A DNA stretch of 26,114 nucleotides from contig QHTP01000026.1 in NCBI GenBank assembly GCA_003220855.1, positions 1 to 26,114 on the forward strand. The letters are read 5' to 3'. Below, piece by piece: positions 6,682-13,147 of this stretch; the first letter of the stretch is position 1; every line of letters begins with the position of its first letter. The position numbers were made by a program, and so were the translations under genes. The notes under the pieces were generated by a model. It had not been told where the DNA came from. It did no database searches and worked only from the letters and a program-made list of their open reading frames with translations. This stretch comes from Gemmatimonadota bacterium (GTDB lineage: Bacteria > Gemmatimonadota > Gemmatimonadetes > Gemmatimonadales > GWC2-71-9).

Positions 6682-6687
6682 TATCTT
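6682..6687 (+). promoter_or_regulatory. -10 box directly before argJ
   Basis: TATCTT is followed by 7 bases and then the ATG at 6695, with no Shine-Dalgarno sequence between them. This fits a leaderless argJ transcript. The -35 region is weak (TTACAC at 6659-6664, 17-base spacer). Confidence 0.5.
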
Positions 6688-6694
6688 CCCGCCG

Positions 6695-7927
6695 ATGTCC
6701 TCCGGTCTCACCGAGATCCCGAGCGGCTCCGTCACGTCGCCGCGCGGCTTCAGCGCCGCGGCGGCGCATGCGGGACTGAAAGCCGACGGTGCACCCGACG
6801 TCGCACTGCTGGTGAGCGCCACGAGCTGCGCCACGGCGGGCGTGTTCACGAAGAACGCCCTGCGCGCCGCGCCGGTGACCTACGACGCCGACCTGTTGGC
6901 GGAGCGCCCGGGCCGTATCCGGGCCGTCGCCATGAACGCGCGGGTCGCGAACGCCTGCACAGGTGCCCCGGGACTCGAGGCCGCGCGCGCCATGGCCCGA
7001 GCGGCGGAGCAGGCGGCGGACTTGCCCGCGCGCACCGCCCTCGTGCTCTCCACCGGCGTGATCGGCGTACCGTTGCCGCTCGAGCAGATCAGCGGCGGCC
7101 TCCAGGCGGCCGCCGCGCATCTCACCACCGAGGGCGGCCCCGAGGCGGCGCGCGCCATCATGACCACCGACACCCGGCCGAAGCACTGTGCCGTTCGGTT
7201 CGAGACTCCCGCCGGCATGGTCACGGTCGGAGGGATCGCCAAGGGGGCGGGGATGATCCATCCCGACATGGCCACCCTGCTCGCGGTGCTGACAACGGAC
7301 GCTGCGGGCGAGCCGGCGGCGCTCCAGCCGCTGTTGCGTCGCGTCGCCGATCGCAGTTTCAACGCCATTTCGGTGGACGGCGACACCAGCACCAACGACA
7401 CGGTGCTCCTGCTCGCCGGAGGCGCGTCCGGCGTCGACCCGGCGCGTGACGGCGCGGTGTGGAAGGCGTTCGAGGACGCCGTGCTGCACGTCGCACGCAC
7501 GCTGGCGCTCGCCATCGTCGCCGACGGCGAAGGTGCGTCGAAGCTGGTCGAGATCCAGGTGGCGGGCGCGGTGAGCGAGACGGCCGCCCGGGAGGTCGGG
7601 CGCGCCATTGCGCGCTCCGTCCTGGTGAAGACCGCGATTTACGGCGCCGACCCGAACTGGGGGCGCATCCTCGCCGCCGCGGGGGCGGCGGGCGTGACCC
7701 TAGCCACCGACCGCCTCTCGCTGCAGGCGGCCGCCGATGGCGAGTGGCTCACCCTCGCCAGCGGCGGGGCCGTGGCCCACGCCGACGCCGGCGCCGCCCG
7801 CGCGATCTTCCAGCAGAAAACGATCCGCCTCCGCGTCGACCTCGGACTCGGTCGCGCGGAGGCGGTGGTGTGGACCTGCGACTTGACGCCGGAATACGTC
7901 CGGATCAACGCCGATTACACCTCGTAG
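6695..7927 (+). CDS. argJ: arginine biosynthesis bifunctional protein ArgJ
   Basis: 410 residues, normal for ArgJ. It transfers acetyl from N-acetylornithine to glutamate and often also makes N-acetylglutamate from acetyl-CoA. The precursor self-cleaves before the catalytic Thr. That threonine is Thr194 in KGAGMIHPDMATLL, which should separate alpha and beta chains. The oxyanion-hole pair Thr120-Gly121 is in STGVIG, and the C-terminus YVRINADYTS is typical. Further family marks are FTKNALRAAPV and DGDTSTNDTV. The usual NSGNANACTG motif reads NARVANACTG here. It is a single gene without other arg genes nearby. Whether it is mono- or bifunctional cannot be told from sequence. Confidence 0.96.
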   Translation: MSSGLTEIPSGSVTSPRGFSAAAAHAGLKADGAPDVALLVSATSCATAGVFTKNALRAAPVTYDADLLAERPGRIRAVAMNARVANACTGAPGLEAARAMARAAEQAADLPARTALVLSTGVIGVPLPLEQISGGLQAAAAHLTTEGGPEAARAIMTTDTRPKHCAVRFETPAGMVTVGGIAKGAGMIHPDMATLLAVLTTDAAGEPAALQPLLRRVADRSFNAISVDGDTSTNDTVLLLAGGASGVDPARDGAVWKAFEDAVLHVARTLALAIVADGEGASKLVEIQVAGAVSETAAREVGRAIARSVLVKTAIYGADPNWGRILAAAGAAGVTLATDRLSLQAAADGEWLTLASGGAVAHADAGAARAIFQQKTIRLRVDLGLGRAEAVVWTCDLTPEYVRINADYTS

Positions 7928-7937
7928 CGCCGACTGC

Positions 7938-8150
7938 TTACATCTTGGTCTTGCTGGTGTCCTTGGCCGCGGGCTTGGCTGCCGGCTTCGCGGCGTGCTT
8001 CTTGGAGCCCTTCTTGGTGGACTTCTTGGCCGGCTTCGCCTTCGATGTGTCGGCCGCCGGCGCCTGCCCCTGCATCGGGGACGGCTGCTGCGCTACCACG
8101 ATCGCGGGAGCGGCGAGGAGCGCCAGCGCGAGGAGCGTGCGACGAATCAT
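7938..8150 (-). CDS. small secreted lysine/alanine-rich protein
   Basis: 70 residues starting MIRRTLLALALLAAPAIVVAQQ, a clear signal peptide with cleavage near residue 20. The mature 50 residues contain 13 lysines in histone-H1-like repeats (AKPAKKSTKKGSKKHAAK, PAAKPAAK) and no aromatic residues, so it should be disordered and strongly cationic. A near-perfect Shine-Dalgarno GGAGGT lies 8 bases before the ATG and sits inside a 16-base palindrome (8157-8172). The gene is convergent with argJ (10-base gap). The role is unknown; binding to anionic envelope polymers is only a guess. Confidence 0.7.
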   Translation of the reverse strand: MIRRTLLALALLAAPAIVVAQQPSPMQGQAPAADTSKAKPAKKSTKKGSKKHAAKPAAKPAAKDTSKTKM

Positions 8151-8156
8151 GTCTCG

Positions 8157-8172
8157 ATACCTCCGGAGGTAT
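8157..8172. promoter_or_regulatory. palindrome containing the ribosome-binding site of the lysine-rich gene
   Basis: ATACCTCCGGAGGTAT is a perfect 16-base palindrome. On the minus strand its GGAGGT is the ribosome-binding site for the ATG at 8150. In the RNA the site could pair with the CCTCC half, although a hairpin without a loop must open at least the central bases. It may equally be a protein-binding site on DNA. Confidence 0.4.
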
Positions 8173-8175
8173 GGG

Positions 8176-8211
8176 GCGAGCCACCCTGGCTCGCTTCACG
8201 GGTGAGACCCG
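8176..8211. terminator. paired hairpins in the gap after the secreted-protein gene
   Basis: Two hairpins lie side by side. One has an 8-bp stem GCGAGCCA/TGGCTCGC with a 3-base loop (8176-8194). The other has a 5-bp stem CGGGT/ACCCG with a 3-base loop (8199-8211). Neither is followed by a T-run. They lie between the stop at 8294 and the next start at 8150 on the minus strand, so partial termination or leader structure is possible. Confidence 0.35.
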
Positions 8212-8261
8212 CGACTGGTGCGCTGCGTCACGGGGCGGAACAGGCATCGGCCCGGCGAGTC

Positions 8262-8281
8262 GGAACGTTCCACTATGGAAC
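8262..8281. promoter_or_regulatory. triple GGAAC-type operator candidate
   Basis: A perfect 10-base palindrome GGAACGTTCC (8262-8271) overlaps a second inverted repeat GTTCCA-CTA-TGGAAC (8267-8281), giving three alternating half-sites. It lies in the 143-base gap between the sigma-factor operon and the small secreted lysine-rich gene. GGAAC is also a common -35 core for ECF sigma factors, but no matching -10 is evident. Confidence 0.4.
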
Positions 8282-8293
8282 CTTGCCTTCGGC

Positions 8294-8956
8294 CTAGGGA
8301 GGGGTCGGCGCCGCCGGCCGGCGCGCCCGAGCCACGGCGCTGCGCGTGGGTTTGGGGGACGCGGGCACATTGGGGAGCTCCTGGCGCACCAGCGCGAGCG
8401 CTTCGGCGTGGGTGTGTCCGCGCTGCAGCTCGCGCGCGGCCGCCGCCGACACGTCGAGCAGCCGCTCGGGCACCAGCCCCTGACCGATCGCCGCGATGAT
8501 CAGATCGGCGCCTGAGTCCGGGTCGAAATGATGCGCCACAAGATCCGCGACGGCGTGCATCGCCGAGGCCCGCGGGGGACGCGGCAGGGCGACGAGCACT
8601 CGCTGCACCACCGGGCCGGGCAGACCGCGCCGCAGGGCCCACGCCACCGTGGTCACCTCCCCGGGCGTCACGGGCGGCTCGTCGCCGCCGTGGACGAGAA
8701 GGTCGCGCGCGTCGCGCAATTGCCCCAGACTGACCTGCACGGCCGCGACGATGCGAGGTGCCGTGACCTGCTTCGCTCCCCCCTCCAGGGCCTTCTGGAT
8801 CAGCGGCTCGGTCGGCAGCCCTTCCGCATACGCCCGCTGCACCAGCGAATCGACGGCGGGAATCGCCGCGCCCGGAACCCGGCCTTCCAGCCGCGCCTCG
8901 GCCGATTGGGCGGCGAGCGGCCCCGCGAGGAGGGCCAGGCCGAGCCACAGTTTCAT
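8294..8956 (-). CDS. secreted helical protein, function unknown
   Basis: 220 residues with a signal peptide (MKLWLGLALLAGPLAAQS). The mature protein is mainly helical and Ala/Leu/Val-rich, with loosely repeated units (IPAVDSLVQRAYAEGLPTEP, VVQRVLVALPRPPRASAM, DLIIAAIGQGLVPERLLDV) and a basic, proline-rich tail (RARRPAAPTPP). I see no catalytic motif and do not recognise a family. The ATG at 8956 overlaps the stop of the E-set membrane protein, so it is the third gene of the operon begun by the ECF sigma factor. It may be the exported effector or target of that regulatory pair. Confidence 0.7.
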   Translation of the reverse strand: MKLWLGLALLAGPLAAQSAEARLEGRVPGAAIPAVDSLVQRAYAEGLPTEPLIQKALEGGAKQVTAPRIVAAVQVSLGQLRDARDLLVHGGDEPPVTPGEVTTVAWALRRGLPGPVVQRVLVALPRPPRASAMHAVADLVAHHFDPDSGADLIIAAIGQGLVPERLLDVSAAAARELQRGHTHAEALALVRQELPNVPASPKPTRSAVARARRPAAPTPP

Positions 8957-9561
8957 CGCCGCGCCGGCCGCACGATGACGATAGAGTTTTCCCGCCCGAA
9001 TTCGTCCGCGACCAGGCGTTCGGCGAGGTGATCCGGAACCCAGCGCTCGCCGTCCACCACGAACATGTACTCGTACGCCCCGGTGGGGAGCACGACGGTG
9101 GCGCGCCAGACCCCGTCCTGGTCCACGTCCTCGAGCGCGATCGACCCGGAACGCCAGTCGTTGAACGAGCCGACCACGTGCACCGACTGCGCACCAGGGA
9201 AGCGGCCCACGAACTGCGCGATGCCCTCGTGCTCACCGATATCAGGGCCCTCGTGCCCGAGGGGGAACAGCGTCAGCAGAGCCACCACGGCGGCGAACGC
9301 CAGACTCCACACCGGACGGACGCGGAAGGTGATCGCGCGCGGCGTCGCCAGCCAGCGCAGCAAGCGTCGCGCGGGCGACGGCACCGGTCGGCGGATCGCC
9401 GCCATCACCCGGGACTCGAGGCTCGCAAGCGGCAGCGGCGCGGCGAGCAGGGCGGCGGCGGTCACGAGCCGCTCCACCACCCGACTCAGCTCGGCCGACA
9501 GCGCCGCCGGGGCCAGCTCCCCGTCGAGCGCTTGGTGTATCCTGGGATCGATCGCGTTCAT
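8953..9561 (-). CDS. membrane protein with AMPK/glycogen-binding E-set domain, candidate anti-sigma factor
   Basis: 202 residues in three parts. A cytosolic N-terminal region (1-80, DPRIHQALDGELAPAAL) resembles the start of anti-sigma proteins but lacks the zinc-binding HxxxCxxC. A single membrane helix follows (about 84-102, VWSLAFAAVVALLTLFPLG). The outer domain (about 112-198) is recognisable as an AMPK-beta/CBM48-type glycogen-binding fold: VHVVGSFNDWRSGSIALED, DGVWRATVVLPTGAYEYMFV and VDGERWVPD, keeping the ligand-stacking Trp135. The ATG at 9561 overlaps the sigma-factor stop, and its own stop overlaps the next start. The position argues for an anti-sigma that senses a polysaccharide outside the membrane; this is inference. 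Confidence 0.78.
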   Translation of the reverse strand: MNAIDPRIHQALDGELAPAALSAELSRVVERLVTAAALLAAPLPLASLESRVMAAIRRPVPSPARRLLRWLATPRAITFRVRPVWSLAFAAVVALLTLFPLGHEGPDIGEHEGIAQFVGRFPGAQSVHVVGSFNDWRSGSIALEDVDQDGVWRATVVLPTGAYEYMFVVDGERWVPDHLAERLVADEFGRENSIVIVRPARR

Positions 9562-10106
9562 TCGTACTCCTCCAGCACCTGCAAGAGCGCTTCCCGAGCG
9601 CGGTGCACGCGCATCTTGAGCGTTGGAACCCGCTCCCCCGTCACCGCCGCCATCTCCTCGTAGCTCAGCCCTTCCACGTGCTTCAACAAGAACGCCTCGC
9701 GCTTTTCGGGCGACAGCCGCACCAGAGCCCGTTGTACCAGGGCGAGCTGCTCGGCGCGCTCGAGGTTGAGCTCCGTGTCCGCGGCATCCGCCACGGCCGG
9801 CGCCTCGTCCAGCGAGACATCCGCGATCGGTCGCCGCGCCAAGTGGCTCTTGCACCGGTTCGCCACGATCCGATACAACCAGGTGCGCAGCCGCGCCGGC
9901 TCCCGGCAACTCGCGAGGTGGCGATACGCCCGCACGAAGCTCTCGGCCACCGCATCCGCGGCGGCATCCCGGCTGCCGAGCATGCGGGCGGCGAACCGCA
10001 ACAAGCCGGCCTCGTAGCGACGGACGACGAGCGCGAACGCCTCGCTGTCGCCGCCGAGCACACGAGCCACCACCTCCGCGTCGGAGGGGGCCCCCGTTAC
10101 ATCCAT
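9558..10106 (-). CDS. ECF-subfamily RNA polymerase sigma factor
   Basis: 182 residues, normal for ECF sigma factors. Region 2 spans about residues 21-90 (SEAFALVVRRYEAGLLRFAARM, then AESFVRAYRHL and RTWLYRIVANRCKSHL). Region 4 spans about 119-178 (LPEKR-type LSPEKREAFLLKHVEGLSYE, then a helix-turn-helix EMAAVTGERVPTLKMRVHRA). The linker (95-115) is acidic. It lies first in an operon with the E-set membrane protein and the secreted protein, the usual sigma/anti-sigma order. The start is ATG at 10106, and no clear ribosome site precedes it. The 96-base gap to the upstream gene shows no convincing promoter. Confidence 0.93.
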   Translation of the reverse strand: MDVTGAPSDAEVVARVLGGDSEAFALVVRRYEAGLLRFAARMLGSRDAAADAVAESFVRAYRHLASCREPARLRTWLYRIVANRCKSHLARRPIADVSLDEAPAVADAADTELNLERAEQLALVQRALVRLSPEKREAFLLKHVEGLSYEEMAAVTGERVPTLKMRVHRAREALLQVLEEYE

Positions 10107-10202
10107 ATGACCTGCATGGAAATCAGGGCGTCACGCTAGCACCGGCACCGGGCGGAGCGCCAGCGGGGAAACAGCCCTGGCATGTTGCGAAAGGGAACCG
10201 GA

Positions 10203-11732
10203 TCAGCGGTCCCGCAGGTAGTCTTGCACCGCCGCGAGATAGGTGGATGCCTGCAGCCCTTCCCCCGCCACCGCGCCCGTGAACGTCGCGAGTGTAGCCT
10301 CGGCGCGCCGGCGGTATTGCGGATCGCCCGTCACGCGAGCGAGCCGCAGCAACGCCCGCGCCGCGGCAGCGTTCGCTCCCGGCATCAGGTCGTCGAGCAC
10401 GGGCTTCGTGCGCTCCGCGAGAGCGGGGGCCGCCCCATCCGTCGCCGCGGCGTCGAAGTAGCCGGCCGCGCCCGAGTCCGCGAAGTCGCGCTGCAACACG
10501 CCGGCCAGGTCTTGCGCCACCGCGAGGTAGCGCGGCTCGCCGCTGGCGCGATGGGCCGCCAGGCAGGCCCATACCACCTGGACCTGGTCCTGGAGCAGGG
10601 CCCGCGCGGAGGAGCCCGGCCCGGCGACGTGCCGCACCGGTCGGCGCGGGGCATAGACGCGCCGCAGCAGGCTGTCGAGCGCCGCCTGCCCGCGGCCGAC
10701 CGCTCCCGCATCCTGCAGCGTCGCACCCACGTCGAGGATGGAGCCGATCACGTAGGCATCGCGATCGGCGAAGACCGTACGGTCGCTCGCCCGTCCCACG
10801 TCGCTCGCGAGCCGTTGGGCGAGCGGCCCCGCCGCATCGCGGTAGCGCGGGTCGTTCGCTGCCGACCACGCCGCGGCGAGATCTCGCAGCAGTCCCGCCC
10901 GCACCAGCTCGGGCGGATCGTCCCTGGCGCCGACGGCCGCCGCGGCGTCCCCCGAATCGATCATGTAGTCGACCACGGCGAGCGCGGGCCTCAGGTAAGT
11001 GGAGTCGCGCGTGCGGGCGAAGACGGCGAGCAACAGATCCGCCGCCTGGGCGTAACGGAAGCTCGCGACGCCCGCGTGTGCCCGGACGGAGGCCGCGACC
11101 GCACCGCGCACTGCTTCGACTTCGCGCTCGAGCCCGGCGGCCTTGAGCGCCCCGCGACCCGGCGCCGACCGTCCCACGGCGAAGCGCTGTACCAGCGCCG
11201 CGCGGCGCAGGATGGACGGGCGCTGCTCGCGGTAGCTCCGCGCGACCTCGGGGAGCAGCTGCTTGAGACCACGGCCGGTGACGGGATCGTCGAGCGGGAA
11301 ATACGTCCCGCCGAAAAAGGCCGATCCGTCGGGCGTCAGGAAAACCGTGAGGGGGTAGCCGCGCAGCCCGGCGAGGAGCTGCACGGCCTTGGCGTAGCGC
11401 TGGGCCACATCGGGCCGCTCGTCGCGATCGACGCGCACCGGGACGACCAGAGAATCGATCAGCGCACCCAGTACCGGGTCGCCATACACCTCGAGGTCCA
11501 TCACGCCGCACCAGCGACAGTCATCGGCGCCGACGTACAGGAGGATCGGCCGGTTGAGCCGCGCGGCGAGCGCGAACGCATCGCGCCCCCACTGCTGCCA
11601 GCTCACCGGCTGGTGCGCCGCGCGGGCGAGGTACGGCGTCGCCGACTGGGCCATGCGGTTCGTGAGCGGTCCGTGCTCCGAGACGCAGCCAGCCGCGAGC
11701 AGCGGCACGACGGAGTATTTCAGGGTTCGCAT
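10203..11732 (-). CDS. YyaL/DUF255-type thioredoxin-domain lipoprotein
   Basis: 509 residues. The start is ATG at 11732, giving a lipoprotein signal with lipobox LAAGC and Cys16. Residues about 32-150 are the DUF255 thioredoxin domain (TPYLARAAHQPVSWQQWG, then DDCRWCGVM with Cys72 and Cys75, cis-Pro in RGYPLTVFL, and FGGTYFP). The family usually has CHWCHVM, so both histidines are replaced (R, G). The rest is helical with spaced Trp/Tyr/Gly, fitting the six-hairpin glycosidase-like barrel of this family (about 220-505), somewhat shorter than the usual total of about 650-700. Most relatives are cytosolic; a lipid-anchored version is unusual. The biochemical role of the family is not settled. 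Confidence 0.85.
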   Translation of the reverse strand: MRTLKYSVVPLLAAGCVSEHGPLTNRMAQSATPYLARAAHQPVSWQQWGRDAFALAARLNRPILLYVGADDCRWCGVMDLEVYGDPVLGALIDSLVVPVRVDRDERPDVAQRYAKAVQLLAGLRGYPLTVFLTPDGSAFFGGTYFPLDDPVTGRGLKQLLPEVARSYREQRPSILRRAALVQRFAVGRSAPGRGALKAAGLEREVEAVRGAVAASVRAHAGVASFRYAQAADLLLAVFARTRDSTYLRPALAVVDYMIDSGDAAAAVGARDDPPELVRAGLLRDLAAAWSAANDPRYRDAAGPLAQRLASDVGRASDRTVFADRDAYVIGSILDVGATLQDAGAVGRGQAALDSLLRRVYAPRRPVRHVAGPGSSARALLQDQVQVVWACLAAHRASGEPRYLAVAQDLAGVLQRDFADSGAAGYFDAAATDGAAPALAERTKPVLDDLMPGANAAAARALLRLARVTGDPQYRRRAEATLATFTGAVAGEGLQASTYLAAVQDYLRDR

Positions 11733-11745
11733 GAGGAGCGGCTTG

Positions 11746-11751
11746 AAGATA
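11746..11751 (-). promoter_or_regulatory. -10 box before the thioredoxin-domain lipoprotein
   Basis: TATCTT on the minus strand lies 13 bases before the ATG at 11732, and no ribosome-binding site is present, implying a leader of only a few bases. The remainder of the 221-base gap 11733-11953 holds no gene I can support. Confidence 0.4.
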
Positions 11752-11904
11752 CCCTGCGGCGCGCGACGCCGTTCCCGCACAAGAAAAGCGGCCTGGGGGC
11801 GCCGCCGGCCGAGTTCGGGCGTGCGGTCCCTCCCTCGAACGCGACGGTCCTTACCAGGCCGCAAGTCGTGCAGTTTGCGCAGCTACTTTGTCGCCACGAA
11901 TGAT

Positions 11905-11921
11905 ACGCCGCAAGGCGGCGT
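11905..11921. promoter_or_regulatory. hairpin/operator candidate upstream of the CDGSH gene
   Basis: ACGCCGC-AAG-GCGGCGT is a 7-bp perfect inverted repeat with a 3-base loop, ending next to the -35 position of the TATAAT promoter at 11943. A protein-binding operator for the CDGSH gene is more likely than a terminator, since no gene on the plus strand precedes it closely. Confidence 0.35.
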
Positions 11922-11942
11922 TTCGTTCACGCCGGGGAAGGG

Positions 11943-11948
11943 TATAAT
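11943..11948 (+). promoter_or_regulatory. TATAAT -10 box directly before the CDGSH gene
   Basis: A perfect TATAAT is followed by 5 bases and the GTG at 11954. There is no ribosome-binding site, so translation from a leaderless transcript is likely. No recognisable -35 hexamer is present. Confidence 0.55.
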
Positions 11949-11953
11949 TGGGC

Positions 11954-12196
11954 GTGGCCGAGATTCCCACCATCACCCCCAAGCCCAATGGACCCCTGAT
12001 CGTCCAGGGCCCGGTGCGCATTGTTACGGCTGACGGCCGGGAGCTGGCCGTGCCCCCCCGCAAGGACGGCAAACCGGCGGAAGTCGTTGTGCTGTGCCGC
12101 TGTGGCGGGTCCGCTACAAAGCCGTTTTGTGACGGAACTCACAAGCGAAACGGCTTTTCCGACGCCCCCCCTCAGACCTCCGCTCCCACAGTTTGA
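11954..12196 (+). CDS. CDGSH iron-sulfur domain protein
   Basis: 80 residues from GTG at 11954. The complete CDGSH signature is present: CRCGGSATKPFCDGTH, with Cys48, Cys50, Cys59 and His63 as the [2Fe-2S] ligands, as in mitoNEET-type proteins. The N-terminal half (PNGPLIVQGPVRIVTADGRE) is the usual small bacterial form that precedes the cluster. There is no membrane anchor, so it is cytosolic and probably a redox or cluster-transfer protein. An in-frame TTG at 11948 overlaps the TATAAT box and is unlikely to be the start. It lies upstream of, and on the same strand as, the zinc-ribbon gene, which has its own TATTAT box. Confidence 0.93.
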   Translation: MAEIPTITPKPNGPLIVQGPVRIVTADGRELAVPPRKDGKPAEVVVLCRCGGSATKPFCDGTHKRNGFSDAPPQTSAPTV

Positions 12197-12204
12197 GCAC
12201 ACCG

Positions 12205-12235
12205 TATTATGTTGTCACCGTCCCGGGGGGGTGAC
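12205..12235 (+). promoter_or_regulatory. TATTAT -10 box and downstream inverted repeat for the zinc-ribbon gene
   Basis: TATTAT (12205-12210) lies about 100 bases before the ATG at 12309. Just downstream, GTCACC (12214-12219) and GGTGAC (12230-12235) form a 6-bp inverted repeat around a G-rich loop, near the predicted transcript start. The leader that follows is extremely C-rich. It could be an operator or a leader hairpin. Confidence 0.35.
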
Positions 12236-12308
12236 CCGGGGGAGCCGCCCCAGACCCCCAAGCCCATGCACCCCGCCCCCCTGCCCTGCCCCCGAACGGA
12301 GGAACGCA

Positions 12309-12485
12309 ATGGCGAAGGCTGGCAAGGCCCCGATGGCTGCGGATGAGGGGTACTGTGTGAAGTGCAAGGCCAAGCGGAAGATCTCCAACGCCCAGCAGGT
12401 GAAGATGGCCAACGGCAGGCCGGCCTTGAAGGGCGTGTGCCCGGTGTGCGGTACGGGGATGTTCAAGATCCTGCCGCCCAAGTGA
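12309..12485 (+). CDS. DUF5679-type zinc-ribbon protein
   Basis: 58 residues from ATG at 12309, with GGAGGA 7 bases upstream. After a short basic, alanine-rich head, two CxxC pairs make a zinc ribbon: YCVKCKAKRKI (Cys16, Cys19) and VCPVCGTGMFKI (Cys44, Cys47). Between them VKMANGRPALKG matches the DUF5679 pattern, which also occurs at the ends of some topoisomerases. It is probably a nucleic-acid- or protein-binding module; no enzyme residues are present. A strong terminator follows the stop. Confidence 0.88.
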   Translation: MAKAGKAPMAADEGYCVKCKAKRKISNAQQVKMANGRPALKGVCPVCGTGMFKILPPK

Positions 12486-12510
12486 ACTGGCTCTAGGCAA
12501 CCGACCATGC

Positions 12511-12540
12511 GAGCCCCCGGCCGAGCGCGGCCGGGGGCTC
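12511..12540. terminator. strong hairpin terminator between convergent genes
   Basis: GAGCCCCCGGCC (12511-12522) and GGCCGGGGGCTC (12529-12540) form a perfect 12-bp GC-rich stem with a 6-base loop. Only TT follows on the plus strand. It lies 26 bases after the zinc-ribbon stop and 5 bases before the end of the convergent HmuY-family gene, so it can serve both. Confidence 0.75.
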
Positions 12541-12544
12541 TTCG

Positions 12545-13147
12545 CTAGCGGGAGGGGGCGACGCGTCGGCTACCGTCCCCTTGATACGCATAGCGGAAGG
12601 TGACGCACGCCGTGCCCGCGTCCCGACAGTAGTAGGCGAGCAGCTCGAGCTTGGCGTATCTCCCGCCCGCCGTGCGTACGCCGTACACGTGGTGCTTCGA
12701 CATGAGCAGGTGACTGAGCATGCTGTAGGCGTACCATTTCCCTACCCCGGGATTCGTGGTGTCCGGCGCCGTGGCGTTCTCGACGTAGCCGGCGACGGGC
12801 AGCTCCCGCACCGAGTCGAACGGCACCGCACCGAGGTCGACAATGCCCCCGCCTGGTGCGGCGATCACGTGGAAGCGGCGGAACGCCAGGTCCCAGGGCC
12901 CGGAGTCCACGGCGGCGTTGCGCCCGAAGTCGAAGCGACGCCAGCGATCGGTGGCGGCGGCATCCAGCGTGTAGGTCGCTGGTCCGACCAGCGAGTCGCC
13001 CACGCCTGCCGGATGCGGCGTGGTGAGGGCATAGGGCGGAAACTCCGGGCGGGTGAGGGAGCCGATCAGCAGGGCGATCACGAGCAACACGAAGGCGCCC
13101 CCCATCGCCAGTACGAGGATGGGGGGGCGGGCGCCCCCGGCGATCAC
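12545..13147 (-). CDS. HmuY-family membrane-anchored protein
   Basis: 200 residues from GTG at 13147. That GTG overlaps the pruA stop (GTGA), so translation is coupled. A single membrane helix (about 10-31, ILVLAMGGAFVLLVIALLIG) anchors the protein. The outer part (about 65-195) matches the HmuY family: FDFGRNAAVDSGPWDLAFRR, GGGIVDLGAVPFDSV, WYAYSMLSHLLMSKHHVYGV, RYAKLELLAYYC and VTFRYAYQGDGSR. HmuY itself is a haem-binding lipoprotein; distant members may bind other ligands. Unlike HmuY it uses a membrane helix instead of a lipid anchor. A cysteine pair (YYCRDAGTACVTF) probably forms a disulfide. Pairing with pruA is unexpected. Confidence 0.8.
   Translation of the reverse strand: MIAGGARPPILVLAMGGAFVLLVIALLIGSLTRPEFPPYALTTPHPAGVGDSLVGPATYTLDAAATDRWRRFDFGRNAAVDSGPWDLAFRRFHVIAAPGGGIVDLGAVPFDSVRELPVAGYVENATAPDTTNPGVGKWYAYSMLSHLLMSKHHVYGVRTAGGRYAKLELLAYYCRDAGTACVTFRYAYQGDGSRRVAPSR

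Noticed and set aside
10182..11903. Plus-strand open frame of about 570 codons opposite the thioredoxin-domain lipoprotein
   Set aside because: Antisense shadow; the minus strand encodes a recognisable DUF255 protein, and the plus-strand product has low-complexity Arg-rich composition.
11903..11950. 15-codon basic mini-frame (MIRRKAAFRSRRGRV) upstream of the CDGSH gene
   Set aside because: It lies upstream of and across the TATAAT box, so it would not be on the CDGSH transcript, and no ribosome site precedes it.
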